Shown here: positions 14,073 through 21,956 of the stretch, piece after piece
Numbering within the stretch: position 1 is the first letter of the stretch
Layout: each line of letters opens with the position of its first letter
DNA from: a bacterium
GTDB lineage: Bacteria > Patescibacteriota > Minisyncoccia > UBA6257 > JAGOQP01
Length of the DNA: 34,056 bases
NCBI GenBank assembly: GCA_021780615.1
Contig: JAJXYJ010000014.1
Span: 1-34,056, forward strand
Direction: 5' to 3'
The notes under the pieces: model-generated
What the model saw: the letters and a program-made list of their open reading frames with translations, nothing else
Databases searched by the model: none
What the model was told of the DNA's origin: nothing
Translations under genes and position numbers: made by a program

Positions 14073-14930
14073 CTATTCGTATCGGGCAAAGACACTACAG
14101 GGAAGGCTTCTGCCGCCGGATGTTTCGGTAATATGCAGTTCGCCGCAGGTGATGCGTTCAAGTGGTAGAATATCGCCGAGTATATTTTTAATAACCGTGG
14201 GGGAATATCCCATGGCGTAGCTATTAATAAGCACAAAAAGCGGATCAGGATCTAATATTTTTTGTAATGTGCTTAAAAGCAGGGGGACGTCTTTTTCAAA
14301 TTTAAACACCTTTCCTTTGGGATCCCTGCCAAATGATGGTGGATCCATGATAATGGCATCATAGGTGTTGCCGCGACGCGCTTCGCGTTCTACAAACGCG
14401 AGGGCATCATCAATAATCCAGCGGATGGGTTTTTCTTCCAGTCCGCTTAGTTTTTGATTTTCGCGAGCCCAGGTTATCGATGGTTTAGAGGCGTCCACAT
14501 GGGTGACCTGTGCCCCGGCCACCACCGCGGCCAGCGTCGCGCCTCCGGTGTAGCCGAAGAGATTTAATACTTTTGGCTGAGTGGGTGATTTTTTAATAAT
14601 GTCTGAAAACCATTCCCAGTTTTGAATTTGTTCGGGGAAAAGTCCGGTATGTTTGAAGGGGGAGAGTTTTAACTGCAAGGTAATATCTTTATAGTTAAAT
14701 TGCCACGGAGACATTATTTTTTTGTGATGCCATCGAGATGCAGCCGCTTTGGCGTCGGCATGAAAGAAAGCATCGGCACTGAGCCACGTATCTTTAGGAA
14801 GTTTTTGACGCCATATGGCATTAGGGTCAGGACGAGAAAGTGTATAGGCGCCAAACCGCTCCAGCTTATATCCTTGGCCAGAATCTAACAGTTCATAATC
14901 TTTTATTGGTTTCAGTGAAAATATATTCAT
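14073..14930 (-). CDS. Class I SAM methyltransferase, RlmI/COG1092-like
   Basis: The 285-residue protein starts at MNIFSLKP. An upstream in-frame ATG adds a low-complexity piece and is not used. The SAM-binding motif is VLNLFGYTGGATLAA with the acidic strand THVDASK. The catalytic-type motif is AIIMDPPSFGRDPKGKVF. These match the RlmI/YccW group, which makes 5-methylcytosine in 23S rRNA. The usual N-terminal PUA domain is not obvious; in its place are about 100 residues with GYKLERFGAYTLSRPDP and SADAFFH. The target is therefore uncertain. The gene is divergent from the membrane protein at 15015. Confidence 0.85.
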   Translation of the reverse strand: MNIFSLKPIKDYELLDSGQGYKLERFGAYTLSRPDPNAIWRQKLPKDTWLSADAFFHADAKAAASRWHHKKIMSPWQFNYKDITLQLKLSPFKHTGLFPEQIQNWEWFSDIIKKSPTQPKVLNLFGYTGGATLAAVVAGAQVTHVDASKPSITWARENQKLSGLEEKPIRWIIDDALAFVEREARRGNTYDAIIMDPPSFGRDPKGKVFKFEKDVPLLLSTLQKILDPDPLFVLINSYAMGYSPTVIKNILGDILPLERITCGELHITETSGGRSLPCSVFARYE

Positions 14931-15014
14931 AGAGATTATGTGATGTGATGATATTGTTACATGCGCGGTAGGCGTATTGCAAATGCTTGGTAGCACGGAT
15001 ACAATAAAATAACT

Positions 15015-15368
15015 ATGAACAAGAATGTGTTAAAAAAATACATCCGCGATCCGCATATATGGATACCGCTTGCCATAGGGATTGTGGCGCTTGTTATCGG
15101 GGGCATTGATGCGTACATTCATTTTTTTACCGTTCGAGATAAGATTATCTTTCATCTCAATGTCAATCGAGAGATTGATATGGTGGGAGCGCGTAAAGAG
15201 CTATTTTTTGCACTCAGTGGATTTCTGTGTCTGGGAATTATTAATGCACTACTTTCTTACGCTCTTTATGTCCGTGAACGCGTGCTTTCCTATGTGATAG
15301 CGTATGCAGATGCATTTGTGATGATTATTGGGCTTCTATTTATCTTTTTTGTCGTGGGACTTAATTAA
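15015..15368 (+). CDS. Small membrane protein, three predicted segments
   Basis: The 117-residue product has hydrophobic segments at about residues 15-37 (IWIPLAIGIVALVIGGIDAYI), 63-85 (ELFFALSGFLCLGIINALLSYAL) and 92-114 (VIAYADAFVMIIGLLFIFFVV). A basic N-terminus (MNKNVLKKYIRD) suggests an inside start. No Shine-Dalgarno is visible. TACAAT lies 18 bp before the ATG, so the message would have almost no leader. Function is not recognisable. Confidence 0.75.
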   Translation: MNKNVLKKYIRDPHIWIPLAIGIVALVIGGIDAYIHFFTVRDKIIFHLNVNREIDMVGARKELFFALSGFLCLGIINALLSYALYVRERVLSYVIAYADAFVMIIGLLFIFFVVGLN

Positions 15369-15381
15369 GTACGGGGTATAT

Positions 15382-15404
15382 AAAAACCCTGCTTAAAAGC
15401 AGGG
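15382..15404 (-). terminator. Terminator of the minus-strand orphan
   Basis: CCCTGCTT (15387-15394) pairs with AAGCAGGG (15397-15404). On the minus strand five T follow, so it serves the gene at 15429. Confidence 0.8.
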
Positions 15405-15428
15405 TAAACACATAAGCTCGACTAATAA

Positions 15429-15803
15429 TTATTCTTCAACAAAAAATTTTTTGATGCCTATATCTTCTGCGACAGACACCCCTTTAAATGATTTAAGAAA
15501 GTTTTTGTGTGGAGTTGCCGCAGGGGATGAAAAAATAAATAAAATGGATTTCCACTCATGTTTCCATATGAGTCGCTTTATCCTTTTAGTAAGTTCCTGA
15601 TAGTACCCTAATTTATGAGGTACTTTCAAATTCAGATGAGGTACATTTTGTGAGATGGGGATGCTTTCATCAACAATCAGATGAGCTCCATGTTGTTTTG
15701 AAATTATTTCTCCTTGAATGGCTAACTGCCATCGTTTATTGGGCGGTGTGGTGCCATCATTGACAACGATAATCGCGTCAAATGACTTGCCATGATTTTT
15801 CAT
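15429..15803 (-). CDS. Orphan hypothetical protein
   Basis: The 124-residue protein has AAAGGAGGTCATATATC before its ATG. It appears to be alpha/beta: FDAIIVVNDGT at the N-terminus and SILFIFSSPAATPH near the C-terminus could be parallel beta strands followed by loops. This is reminiscent of a Rossmann-like or DUF218-like fold, but no family motif is present. It has no membrane segment. It has its own promoter and terminator on the minus strand. Confidence 0.75.
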   Translation of the reverse strand: MKNHGKSFDAIIVVNDGTTPPNKRWQLAIQGEIISKQHGAHLIVDESIPISQNVPHLNLKVPHKLGYYQELTKRIKRLIWKHEWKSILFIFSSPAATPHKNFLKSFKGVSVAEDIGIKKFFVEE

Positions 15804-15852
15804 GATATATGACCTCCTTTTGTTTCTACTTATACAAGTTGCTATTCTTCAG

Positions 15853-15880
15853 CTTATAGAAAAAGGGTGGCTTTGGTCAA
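15853..15880 (-). promoter_or_regulatory. Promoter of the minus-strand orphan
   Basis: On the minus strand, TTGACC (15880-15875) and TATAAG (15858-15853) are separated by 16 bp, 50 bp before the start codon. Confidence 0.7.
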
Positions 15881-15894
15881 GGGGATATTTCTCT

Positions 15895-15923
15895 TTGACT
15901 TTTGTGATGTGATTTGGTAGTAT
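15895..15923 (+). promoter_or_regulatory. Promoter of rplU
   Basis: TTGACT (15895-15900) and TAGTAT (15918-15923) are spaced by 17 bp. The -10 box ends only 8 bp before the rplU ATG, so the transcript would be leaderless or nearly so. The promoter lies back to back with the minus-strand promoter at 15853-15880. Confidence 0.65.
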
Positions 15924-15931
15924 TGCGCCAT

Positions 15932-16243
15932 ATGTTTGCAGTCATTAAAACCGGAGGGAAGCAGTATGTGGTTTCTCCCGATACAAAAGTAACTATAGAA
16001 AAAATTGAAGGGAATGTGGGAGACACCGTATCGTTTTCCGACATGCTCTTATTTTCCGATGGTTCCCGCACTGTTGTGGGAACTCCCACAGTTGCTCATG
16101 GCGTCGTTGAGGCAAAAATTATCGCACAGGGACGTGATGAAAAAAAGATTATTTTTCGTTATCACGCCAAGACGCGATACCGCAAGTTAAAGGGACATCG
16201 GCAACATGTTTCAGAAATACAGGTAACATCAATTAAAGCATAA
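15932..16243 (+). CDS. rplU: 50S ribosomal protein L21
   Basis: The protein starts MFAVIKTGGKQYVV, the standard L21 N-terminus. An in-frame start 18 bp upstream was rejected because it falls before the expected transcription start. The conserved C-terminal part YHAKTRYRKLKGHRQH is present. The length of 103 residues is normal. L21 binds 23S rRNA. The usual partner rpmA (L27) does not follow; a terminator and the minus-strand recR follow instead. Confidence 0.95.
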   Translation: MFAVIKTGGKQYVVSPDTKVTIEKIEGNVGDTVSFSDMLLFSDGSRTVVGTPTVAHGVVEAKIIAQGRDEKKIIFRYHAKTRYRKLKGHRQHVSEIQVTSIKA

Positions 16244-16244
16244 T

Positions 16245-16274
16245 AAATAAAACCCCTATATGGGGGTTTTATTT
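16245..16274 (+). terminator. Intrinsic terminator of rplU
   Basis: AAATAAAACCCC (16245-16256) pairs with GGGGTTTTATTT (16263-16274) directly after the stop codon. Confidence 0.9.
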
Positions 16275-16285
16275 ATATGTTCTTC

Positions 16286-16372
16286 CGATTCCCGACATCG
16301 AAAGAACACAAAATTACCGATTCGAATAGTAGACACTATTGCGCAAACATATTCTTTCGATGTCGGGAATCG
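16286..16372. repeat. 87-bp element with perfect 21-bp inverted repeats
   Basis: The arms at 16286-16306 (from CGATTCCCGACATCG) and 16352-16372 are perfect complements. The 45-bp centre contains a smaller hairpin, AATAGT…ACTATT. The right arm ends 7 bp before the recR stop codon. There is no T-run, so it is not a typical terminator. It may be a small non-autonomous element or a processed RNA. Confidence 0.7.
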
Positions 16373-16378
16373 AAAAGG

Positions 16379-16981
16379 TTAGGAGCGGCGGGTAATGGAG
16401 TGAGCGAGTGTGTCGTCATCGGCAAATTCTATTTCCCCGCCTGTGGGGATGCCGCGTCCTAGGCGAGTAATGACTTTCGCGCGATGGATAAATTCTTTTT
16501 CTATGATTGATGCATTGAGATCGCCATACGTGCCCGGGTTGAGCGCGATGATTATTTCTTCTGCGATGCCATTGGGTTCATGGGTGGTGATAGTTTCTTG
16601 TAGGGCATGCAGGCGACGAAGTTGCCAGTCATCAAAAACACCCGTTTTAGTTAATGTTCCCAGCACCAAGTACCTTCCTTGATATGCCCCCGATCGTTCA
16701 ATGGAAAGTAAATCAGTTTCTTTTTCAAGAATCATATATATACCATTGTGTCGTTCCGGAGCGTCGCAAGTATGGCACATTGCCGCGGGGCTATCATATA
16801 CAAAAAAACAGCGGGGGCATACTTTCATTTGTGTAAGGCCGCTTAAAGCGTCTTGTATTTCCACAAGCCCCACTTTTGAAGAAGTGATTAACCAAAAAGC
16901 AAGACGAGTTGCCTGCCGTGGCCCAATAGAGGGGAGGCGTGAGAAGACGCGTATAAATTTTTGAATGGCATCAGGAAGCAT
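16379..16981 (-). CDS. recR: Recombination protein RecR
   Basis: The 200-residue protein has the helix-hairpin-helix region (FSRLPSIGPRQATRLAFWL) and a zinc finger with C55, C58, C69 and C72 (CPRC…CHTC). A Toprim-type C-terminal domain follows (EKETDLLSIERSG, YLVLGTLTKTG, IIALNPGTYGD, ITRLGRGIPTGGEIEFAD). It loads RecA with RecF and RecO at gaps in DNA. The YLVLGTLTKTG segment differs from the common YHVLGG-x-ISP form. It follows dnaB by 117 bp on the minus strand. No Shine-Dalgarno is visible. Confidence 0.95.
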   Translation of the reverse strand: MLPDAIQKFIRVFSRLPSIGPRQATRLAFWLITSSKVGLVEIQDALSGLTQMKVCPRCFFVYDSPAAMCHTCDAPERHNGIYMILEKETDLLSIERSGAYQGRYLVLGTLTKTGVFDDWQLRRLHALQETITTHEPNGIAEEIIIALNPGTYGDLNASIIEKEFIHRAKVITRLGRGIPTGGEIEFADDDTLAHSITRRS

Positions 16982-17098
16982 GGGAGAGGCAAGGGATATG
17001 TATTATGTATTACGTATTAAAGAAGAGTGGAGGAAATAGTGTGATTAATTTCTGGAATTTCTTCCATACTACTTACTTCATACTACTCACTTCTTGTA

Positions 17099-18445
17099 TT
17101 ATTCCAGTGTCGCATATTTTTTATCCACCTCCTTAAAGGTGACTTTTTCAGGGTCAAATTTCACATCGACGGTACCGATAGGGCCATTGCGGTGCTTGGC
17201 AATGATAATAGAGGCGCTGTTTTCGTCTTCCAATGAGGGTTCATTGCGAGTACGATCTTTGCGATAAATGAGCAGTACGACGTCCGCGTCCTGTTCCCAA
17301 CTGCCCGTTTCGCGCAAATCAGAAATTTTTGGGATTTGTGATTCGCGCTGGTCAACGGAACGGTTGAGCTGTGAGAGGGCAAGAACGGGTACGTTCAATT
17401 CGCGCGCCAATGCTTTAAGGCCGTGGCTGATTTCGGTAAACTGTTGCACCATATTTTCTGACGACCCTAATGGTTGGATAAGTTGTACGTAGTCAATAAC
17501 CAAAAGCCCCAATCCATGTTCTGCTTGGAGTCGTCTGCCGATGGAGCGCAGCTGCATAATATTTAATGATGGAGTGTCGTCGATGTACACATCCATACGT
17601 GAAAGCCTGTCCAACGCTCCCTGGATCAACTCAAAATCAAGTTCGCTATTCAGTCTGCCGGTACGCAGTTTCCAGAGGGGGACTTGGGCTTCTGATGAAA
17701 TGAAGCGGTCAATAATCTGTTCCTTGGACATTTCAAGTGAAAAAATACCCACTGGAACTCCTGATTTGGCGGCGGCACGACAAAAATCGAGAGCGAGAGT
17801 TGTTTTACCCAATGAAGGACGCGCACCCAAGATGACTAAGTCTGATTTTTGAAAACCAGAGAGATAATTGTCCATAGCACTAAATCCTGTGGTGACACCG
17901 CGGAGACGAGATCCATCACCTTGGTGGAGCTTCTCAATACGTTCGTAGGCATCTTTGAGTTCGTCTTTAATGTGTACAAATTTTTTATCCTGTGATTTTT
18001 GAGACACTGAAAAAATGCGTTGTTCAATGGAATCAATGAGTCCTTCAACACTGAGTCGTTTTTCAAAAACAGATTCATGAATATCCGATGAGATGGTAAT
18101 GAGATCTCGCAGAACGCGTTTTTCTCGCACAATTTTTGCATAGTGAGCGATGTGCGATGAGGAAGGGACGACGTTGATAAGATCGGTTAAGTAACTGGCG
18201 CCGCCAACACGTTCAAGGTCTTGGTTCGTCTTAAGGACATTAGTAACACTTAAAATGTCTATAGGTTCATTGCGCGAAAAAAGATCGAGCATTACCTCGT
18301 ATACTTTTTGGTGCGCGGTGGCATAAAAATCGTATGGCGTGAGGGTGTCGGCGACTTTACTGACGGCATGCTTGTCAAGCATGATGGAACCCAATACCGA
18401 TTTTTCGGCGTCGAGGTCTTGTGGGGGGAGTGTTGCTGGTGCCAT
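17099..18445 (-). CDS. dnaB: Replicative DNA helicase DnaB
   Basis: The 448-residue protein has the N-terminal DnaB domain (PPQDLDAEKSVLGSIMLD) and a RecA-like motor domain. The Walker A motif is GARPSLGKT (residues 207-215), Walker B is LLVIDYVQLI, and the arginine-finger region is ALSQLNRSVDQR…LRETGSWEQDADVV. It unwinds DNA at the replication fork as a hexamer. No intein is present. It begins 11 bp after the cysS stop codon, so cysS-dnaB is very probably one operon. No Shine-Dalgarno is visible. Confidence 0.97.
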   Translation of the reverse strand: MAPATLPPQDLDAEKSVLGSIMLDKHAVSKVADTLTPYDFYATAHQKVYEVMLDLFSRNEPIDILSVTNVLKTNQDLERVGGASYLTDLINVVPSSSHIAHYAKIVREKRVLRDLITISSDIHESVFEKRLSVEGLIDSIEQRIFSVSQKSQDKKFVHIKDELKDAYERIEKLHQGDGSRLRGVTTGFSAMDNYLSGFQKSDLVILGARPSLGKTTLALDFCRAAAKSGVPVGIFSLEMSKEQIIDRFISSEAQVPLWKLRTGRLNSELDFELIQGALDRLSRMDVYIDDTPSLNIMQLRSIGRRLQAEHGLGLLVIDYVQLIQPLGSSENMVQQFTEISHGLKALARELNVPVLALSQLNRSVDQRESQIPKISDLRETGSWEQDADVVLLIYRKDRTRNEPSLEDENSASIIIAKHRNGPIGTVDVKFDPEKVTFKEVDKKYATLE

Positions 18446-18456
18446 AAGGATGTGTG

Positions 18457-19845
18457 TTAGTGAGACTTTGGATAAAGGAAAGGCCCATGGGGCGTATCTT
18501 CTACTATGTATCCTAGCGTGTCCATTTCATTACGCAAGGCATCCGCCTGCATAAACTGTTTATATCTTCGATGTGCTTCCCTCTGCGTATTTAAACGAGT
18601 AATAGCCGCAGGAATAGTGGGGCGTGCGCTTAATGATATGCCAAGAGTGCGGAAGGTATCAGTGATATATGAGGCTATGTAGGTGGCATCGCGTGCTGAA
18701 AGGGTTTCTAATATTTTCTCTGTGGTGCCAATAAGTTCAAAGAGCGCGGCAAGTGCCAGGGGAGTATTAAAATCATCCTCAATAGCTTGATGGTAATGAT
18801 TGCGCGCCAGTGCCACGATGTCTTTAATGGTTTTTGATAACATTCCTTTTTGAGTGATGGTGTGTAATTTCCACACAAACAATTGAATGCTTGCCAGTGC
18901 GGCATGTGCTTGTGATGCAGTGGTGTTGGTGTAATCAAGAGGTGCTCGATAGTGGTGAGAAAGAACGATGTAGCGAAAAACAGGAGCGGGGTAGGAAGTA
19001 AGAAAATCATTAATACTTAAAAAATTCCCTTTGCTTTTTGACATTTTTTCCCCCTGCATCAGTAAAAATCCGGTATGCATCCACAGGCGTACCAGAGGGG
19101 ATTTTCCGGATGCCGCTTCTTGCTGGGCGATTTCGGCTTCGTGATGGGGAAATTTTAAATCCAGCGCGCCTCCATGAATATCATATTGGGTGCCAAAGTA
19201 TGTTTCGGTAATGGCGGTGTCTTCAATGTGCCATCCGGGGCGTCCTGATCCTAAGGCTGTCTTCCATGATGGTTCACCGGGCTTGGCAAATTTCCAGAGA
19301 GCAAAATCTCCTTTATTCCTTTTGGCAACACTATCGTCAACACGTGTAACCGCGTCTTCTGCCTGCAGAGCGGTGCGCCCTGAAAGTTTGCCATAATCTT
19401 TGAATCGAGCAATATCAAAATAGTAGCCGTCATCCGCAATGGCATACGCGTATCCCTTTTTTAAGAGTGCTTGCACCTGAGCAACAATATGAGGTATGTG
19501 ATCGGTGGCGCGGGCATAAACATCAACAGATATGATACCCAAATCATATTCGTTTTGGTGGTACTCTCGTTCATAAGAACGAGCCAGAGTTCGCCATGAT
19601 GTTTTGGTTTGTTGTGCGCGCTGGATAATCTTGTCGTCAATGTCGGTAATGTTTTGGAGATATACGATGGTATATCCCAAGGTACGCAGGGAACGGACGA
19701 TGATATCAAATGCTACATAGGTACGGGCGTTGCCGATGTGTGGAGAGTCATACACCGTTGGTCCGCACACAAAAAGTCGTATTGGCCGACTTGTTTTTTT
19801 AAGCGGTTCCTTGATTCCCGTGAGTGTGTTAAAAATCTGTATCAT
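18457..19845 (-). CDS. cysS: Cysteinyl-tRNA synthetase
   Basis: The 462-residue protein starts at MIQIFNTLTG. A longer frame further upstream is not supported. The class I signatures are HIGN (residues 36-39) and KMSKS. C27 in FVCGPT and the histidines in FPHHEAE are the usual zinc ligands. A third ligand, the Cys of GWHIECS in most enzymes, is replaced by Asp (GWHIEDTAI). The enzyme charges tRNA-Cys. The 3' end is followed directly by dnaB. Its divergent neighbour on the + strand is a putative small RNA. Confidence 0.96.
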   Translation of the reverse strand: MIQIFNTLTGIKEPLKKTSRPIRLFVCGPTVYDSPHIGNARTYVAFDIIVRSLRTLGYTIVYLQNITDIDDKIIQRAQQTKTSWRTLARSYEREYHQNEYDLGIISVDVYARATDHIPHIVAQVQALLKKGYAYAIADDGYYFDIARFKDYGKLSGRTALQAEDAVTRVDDSVAKRNKGDFALWKFAKPGEPSWKTALGSGRPGWHIEDTAITETYFGTQYDIHGGALDLKFPHHEAEIAQQEAASGKSPLVRLWMHTGFLLMQGEKMSKSKGNFLSINDFLTSYPAPVFRYIVLSHHYRAPLDYTNTTASQAHAALASIQLFVWKLHTITQKGMLSKTIKDIVALARNHYHQAIEDDFNTPLALAALFELIGTTEKILETLSARDATYIASYITDTFRTLGISLSARPTIPAAITRLNTQREAHRRYKQFMQADALRNEMDTLGYIVEDTPHGPFLYPKSH

Positions 19846-19902
19846 GAGGACAATAGAGCTACAGTATAGCCTAAAAAGAATGACAAGGCGAGCATAAAAA
19901 AC

Positions 19903-19933
19903 TTGACAGAGGGGTGGTGCCATGCTTTACTGT
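19903..19933 (+). promoter_or_regulatory. Promoter of the putative small RNA
   Basis: A perfect TTGACA (19903-19908) is followed at 17 bp by TTTACT or at 19 bp by TACTGT. The -10 box is imperfect. Confidence 0.5.
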
Positions 19934-19937
19934 AATC

Positions 19938-20026
19938 AGACCTCATGATAATAGTTGTTTAAGCGCATGGACCCCCTTCCCGCGACACATACTTACTTTA
20001 GCGGGACCTATAAGGGGGTCTTTTTT
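19938..20026 (+). ncRNA. Putative stand-alone structured small RNA
   Basis: The region lies between two minus-strand genes (cysS and corA) and holds no reading frame of note. It ends in a nested stem. GACCCCCTT (19970-19978) pairs with AAGGGGGTC (20012-20020), and inside it CCCGC (19979-19983) pairs with GCGGG (20001-20005). Six T follow (20021-20026). The T-run exists only on the + strand, so this is a + strand transcript end. The length of about 90 nt does not match 6S, SRP or tmRNA motifs that I know. Confidence 0.55.
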
Positions 20027-20169
20027 ATATCGTGTCCTGTGTTTGTAAACGAGGAGCAGAGAGAAAGAAGAATTTTCAATGATTCATATCTTTCGCCAGC
20101 TGGCAAATAAAATTGTAAAATTAAATTGGGTATGTAGATATTAGAAATTTTGACAGTGCACGCTTCGTG
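20027..20169. other. Spacer between small RNA and corA
   Basis: I see no gene or clear site here. Confidence 0.5.
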
Positions 20170-21078
20170 CTACAACCATCCCTTCTTTTTGAAAATAAGC
20201 GTCATGAAGAAAATAGCAAACACCACAATACCGGCAAGAATCCAAAAATCGTAGGGCATTCCTACGATAGGCCGTGAGGACGTGTTGATGCTAAAGAGTG
20301 ACAAGAATACCATAATGGGGAATGTAAGAAATGCCAGTACTGAAAAACGCTGCATTACTTTGGTCATATGAATGGTAAGGAGTTGTGCGTTAGTGTGCTC
20401 GAAGGCCTCAATGGTTTCTTTGAGATTTTCGCACAGTTGCGTCACTTTCAGAAAATCGCCCTGTAAATCGAAAAAATATGCTTTTGATTTTTCTCCAAAA
20501 AACTGGACACCAATTTTATCCAACGAATTAAAGATGCCGGTCTGTGATTTACTGATGAGATAGTAGCTCAACAAATCGCGTTTGGTATACGATATTTTTT
20601 CCAACAGTTGTTGGTCTTCATGTTTGAAAATGTTATTGCGAATATCTTCAACTTTTTCATCGATATGGCGCAGTTGTCGGAGTGAAAAAATAACTCCTGC
20701 TTCTATGAGGTAGTAGAGTAATCGTGCGGTATCGCCTCCTAATAGGCGATCTTTGTAATCAGGGTCGTCTTCTATCTTTTCTTCAATGACACTGAAGGGT
20801 TCCAATTTTTCATACTGAATTGATATCAGCGTATTGTTGGTAATAAGAAAATCTATCTCTCCTTTGCGTGAAACGCGCTCGGTAACGTCGTAGATAGGTA
20901 GGTGGAGTACTATAAAAAGGTATTCATCATAAATTTCAACTTTTGAATGCGCCGACGTTGATCCGATTTGATCAAGAACGACAGGGTGAAACTTAAATTC
21001 TTTACGCAATGCCTCAAGTTCTTCTTTTTTGGGGTTGGTAATGTGAATCCAATTTATTTTCCCCTTACGAATGGTCAT
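20170..21078 (-). CDS. CorA-like divalent cation transporter with altered GMN motif
   Basis: The 302-residue protein has the CorA plan. A large N-terminal cytoplasmic domain (IHITNPKKEELEALRKEF…HPVVLDQI) is followed by a long helical stalk (LRQLRHIDEKVEDIRNNIF). Two C-terminal membrane segments follow (FSVLAFLTFPIMVFLSLFSI and WILAGIVVFAIFFMTLIF), then a basic end KKKGW. The loop signature of Mg2+ CorA proteins, GMN directly after the first membrane segment, reads SIN here. Ion choice is therefore unclear; it may be a ZntB-like or divergent member. No Shine-Dalgarno is visible. Confidence 0.88.
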   Translation of the reverse strand: MTIRKGKINWIHITNPKKEELEALRKEFKFHPVVLDQIGSTSAHSKVEIYDEYLFIVLHLPIYDVTERVSRKGEIDFLITNNTLISIQYEKLEPFSVIEEKIEDDPDYKDRLLGGDTARLLYYLIEAGVIFSLRQLRHIDEKVEDIRNNIFKHEDQQLLEKISYTKRDLLSYYLISKSQTGIFNSLDKIGVQFFGEKSKAYFFDLQGDFLKVTQLCENLKETIEAFEHTNAQLLTIHMTKVMQRFSVLAFLTFPIMVFLSLFSINTSSRPIVGMPYDFWILAGIVVFAIFFMTLIFKKKGWL

Positions 21079-21252
21079 AGCAATAATTATGTATCTAAAG
21101 ATAATGCGACTATAACAATAATATGGATGTAGTATAAATGAGTGCGGCTTTATTTACCAGCGCAAGGCGATAGAAAATCTTCCGCTACGGTATGAGGGCT
21201 AAAAAATACGATTTAACGCCATTTTTTTATGGTAATGAGCTTATGGTATAGT

Positions 21253-21280
21253 TTGACATATTGCGTAAAATCGCTACAAT
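21253..21280 (+). promoter_or_regulatory. Promoter of grpE
   Basis: TTGACA (21253-21258) and TACAAT (21275-21280) are spaced by 16 bp, 19 bp before the ATG. It looks like an ordinary housekeeping promoter. No CIRCE element (TTAGCACTC…GAGTGCTAA) is present. Confidence 0.75.
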
Positions 21281-21299
21281 AGGGAACGTAAACACAGGT

Positions 21300-21782
21300 A
21301 TGGATACATCAACACAACAAGATTTGCCGCCGTCCGTAGATCCTTCTGATCTTGAGTCATTGCGTCGCGAGCGCGATGAATATTTGGACGGATGGAAACG
21401 TGCGAAGGCGGATTTTATTAATTATAAAAATGAAGAAGTTGCTCGCCTTGATAGAATTATGAAGCTTTCCAACGAGCAATTAATGCGAGATGCCATTACG
21501 GTACTTGATTCATTTGATTTGGCGCTTGCTTCGCTGGAGGCACATAGTCCGGTGGAAAAAGGAGTGTATCTTATTCGTGCACAATTGGAAGACGTCCTCA
21601 AAAAACATGGTTTGGAACGAGTGGTGGTAAGTGTCGGAGAGGAGTTTAACCCAACAGTACATGAAGCAGTAGCTGTTATTGAGTCAGATAAGCCTCCGGG
21701 AACAATTGTTGATGAAGTGGAGCGGGGATATCTACTGGGAGGAAAATTAGTTCGTCCCGCGCGGGTACGAGTGGCAAAATAA
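21300..21782 (+). CDS. grpE: Nucleotide exchange factor GrpE
   Basis: The start is the ATG downstream of the promoter; a TTG-initiated longer frame would overlap the -10 box. The 160-residue protein has an acidic, unstructured N-terminus, then the coiled-coil LESLRRERDEYLDGWKRAKADFINYKN. The C-terminal beta-wing domain follows (GLERVVVSVGEEFNPTVHEAV, RGYLLGGKLVRPARVRVAK). It releases ADP from DnaK. It lies first in grpE-dnaK-(membrane protein)-dnaJ. Confidence 0.96.
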   Translation: MDTSTQQDLPPSVDPSDLESLRRERDEYLDGWKRAKADFINYKNEEVARLDRIMKLSNEQLMRDAITVLDSFDLALASLEAHSPVEKGVYLIRAQLEDVLKKHGLERVVVSVGEEFNPTVHEAVAVIESDKPPGTIVDEVERGYLLGGKLVRPARVRVAK

Positions 21783-21825
21783 TTTTTATGATGTATGAAA
21801 TCAAGCTGAATTTCGTACATCATAA

Positions 21826-21935
21826 AAAATTTTCAATGATCAATTTTCAGTTTTCAATAAATTTCTAAATTTTAAAATTATTCAATTGAAAATTCATTGA
21901 TCATTGGAAATTGGAAAATGAGACAATTTTTAAAA
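21826..21935. repeat. AT-rich intergenic repeat (copy 2)
   Basis: The spacer between grpE and dnaK has TTTTCAATGATCAATTTTCAG and TTTTCAATAAATTTC on one side, and GAAAATTCATTGATCATTGG, AAATTGGAAAATGAGACAAT on the other. They can fold back on each other. The same words occur at 6515-6612. Confidence 0.55.
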
Positions 21936-21956
21936 TTATAAATTTTAAAACACATT

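Noticed and set aside
21079-21299. CIRCE/HrcA operator before grpE
   Set aside because: No TTAGCACTC-type inverted repeat is present.
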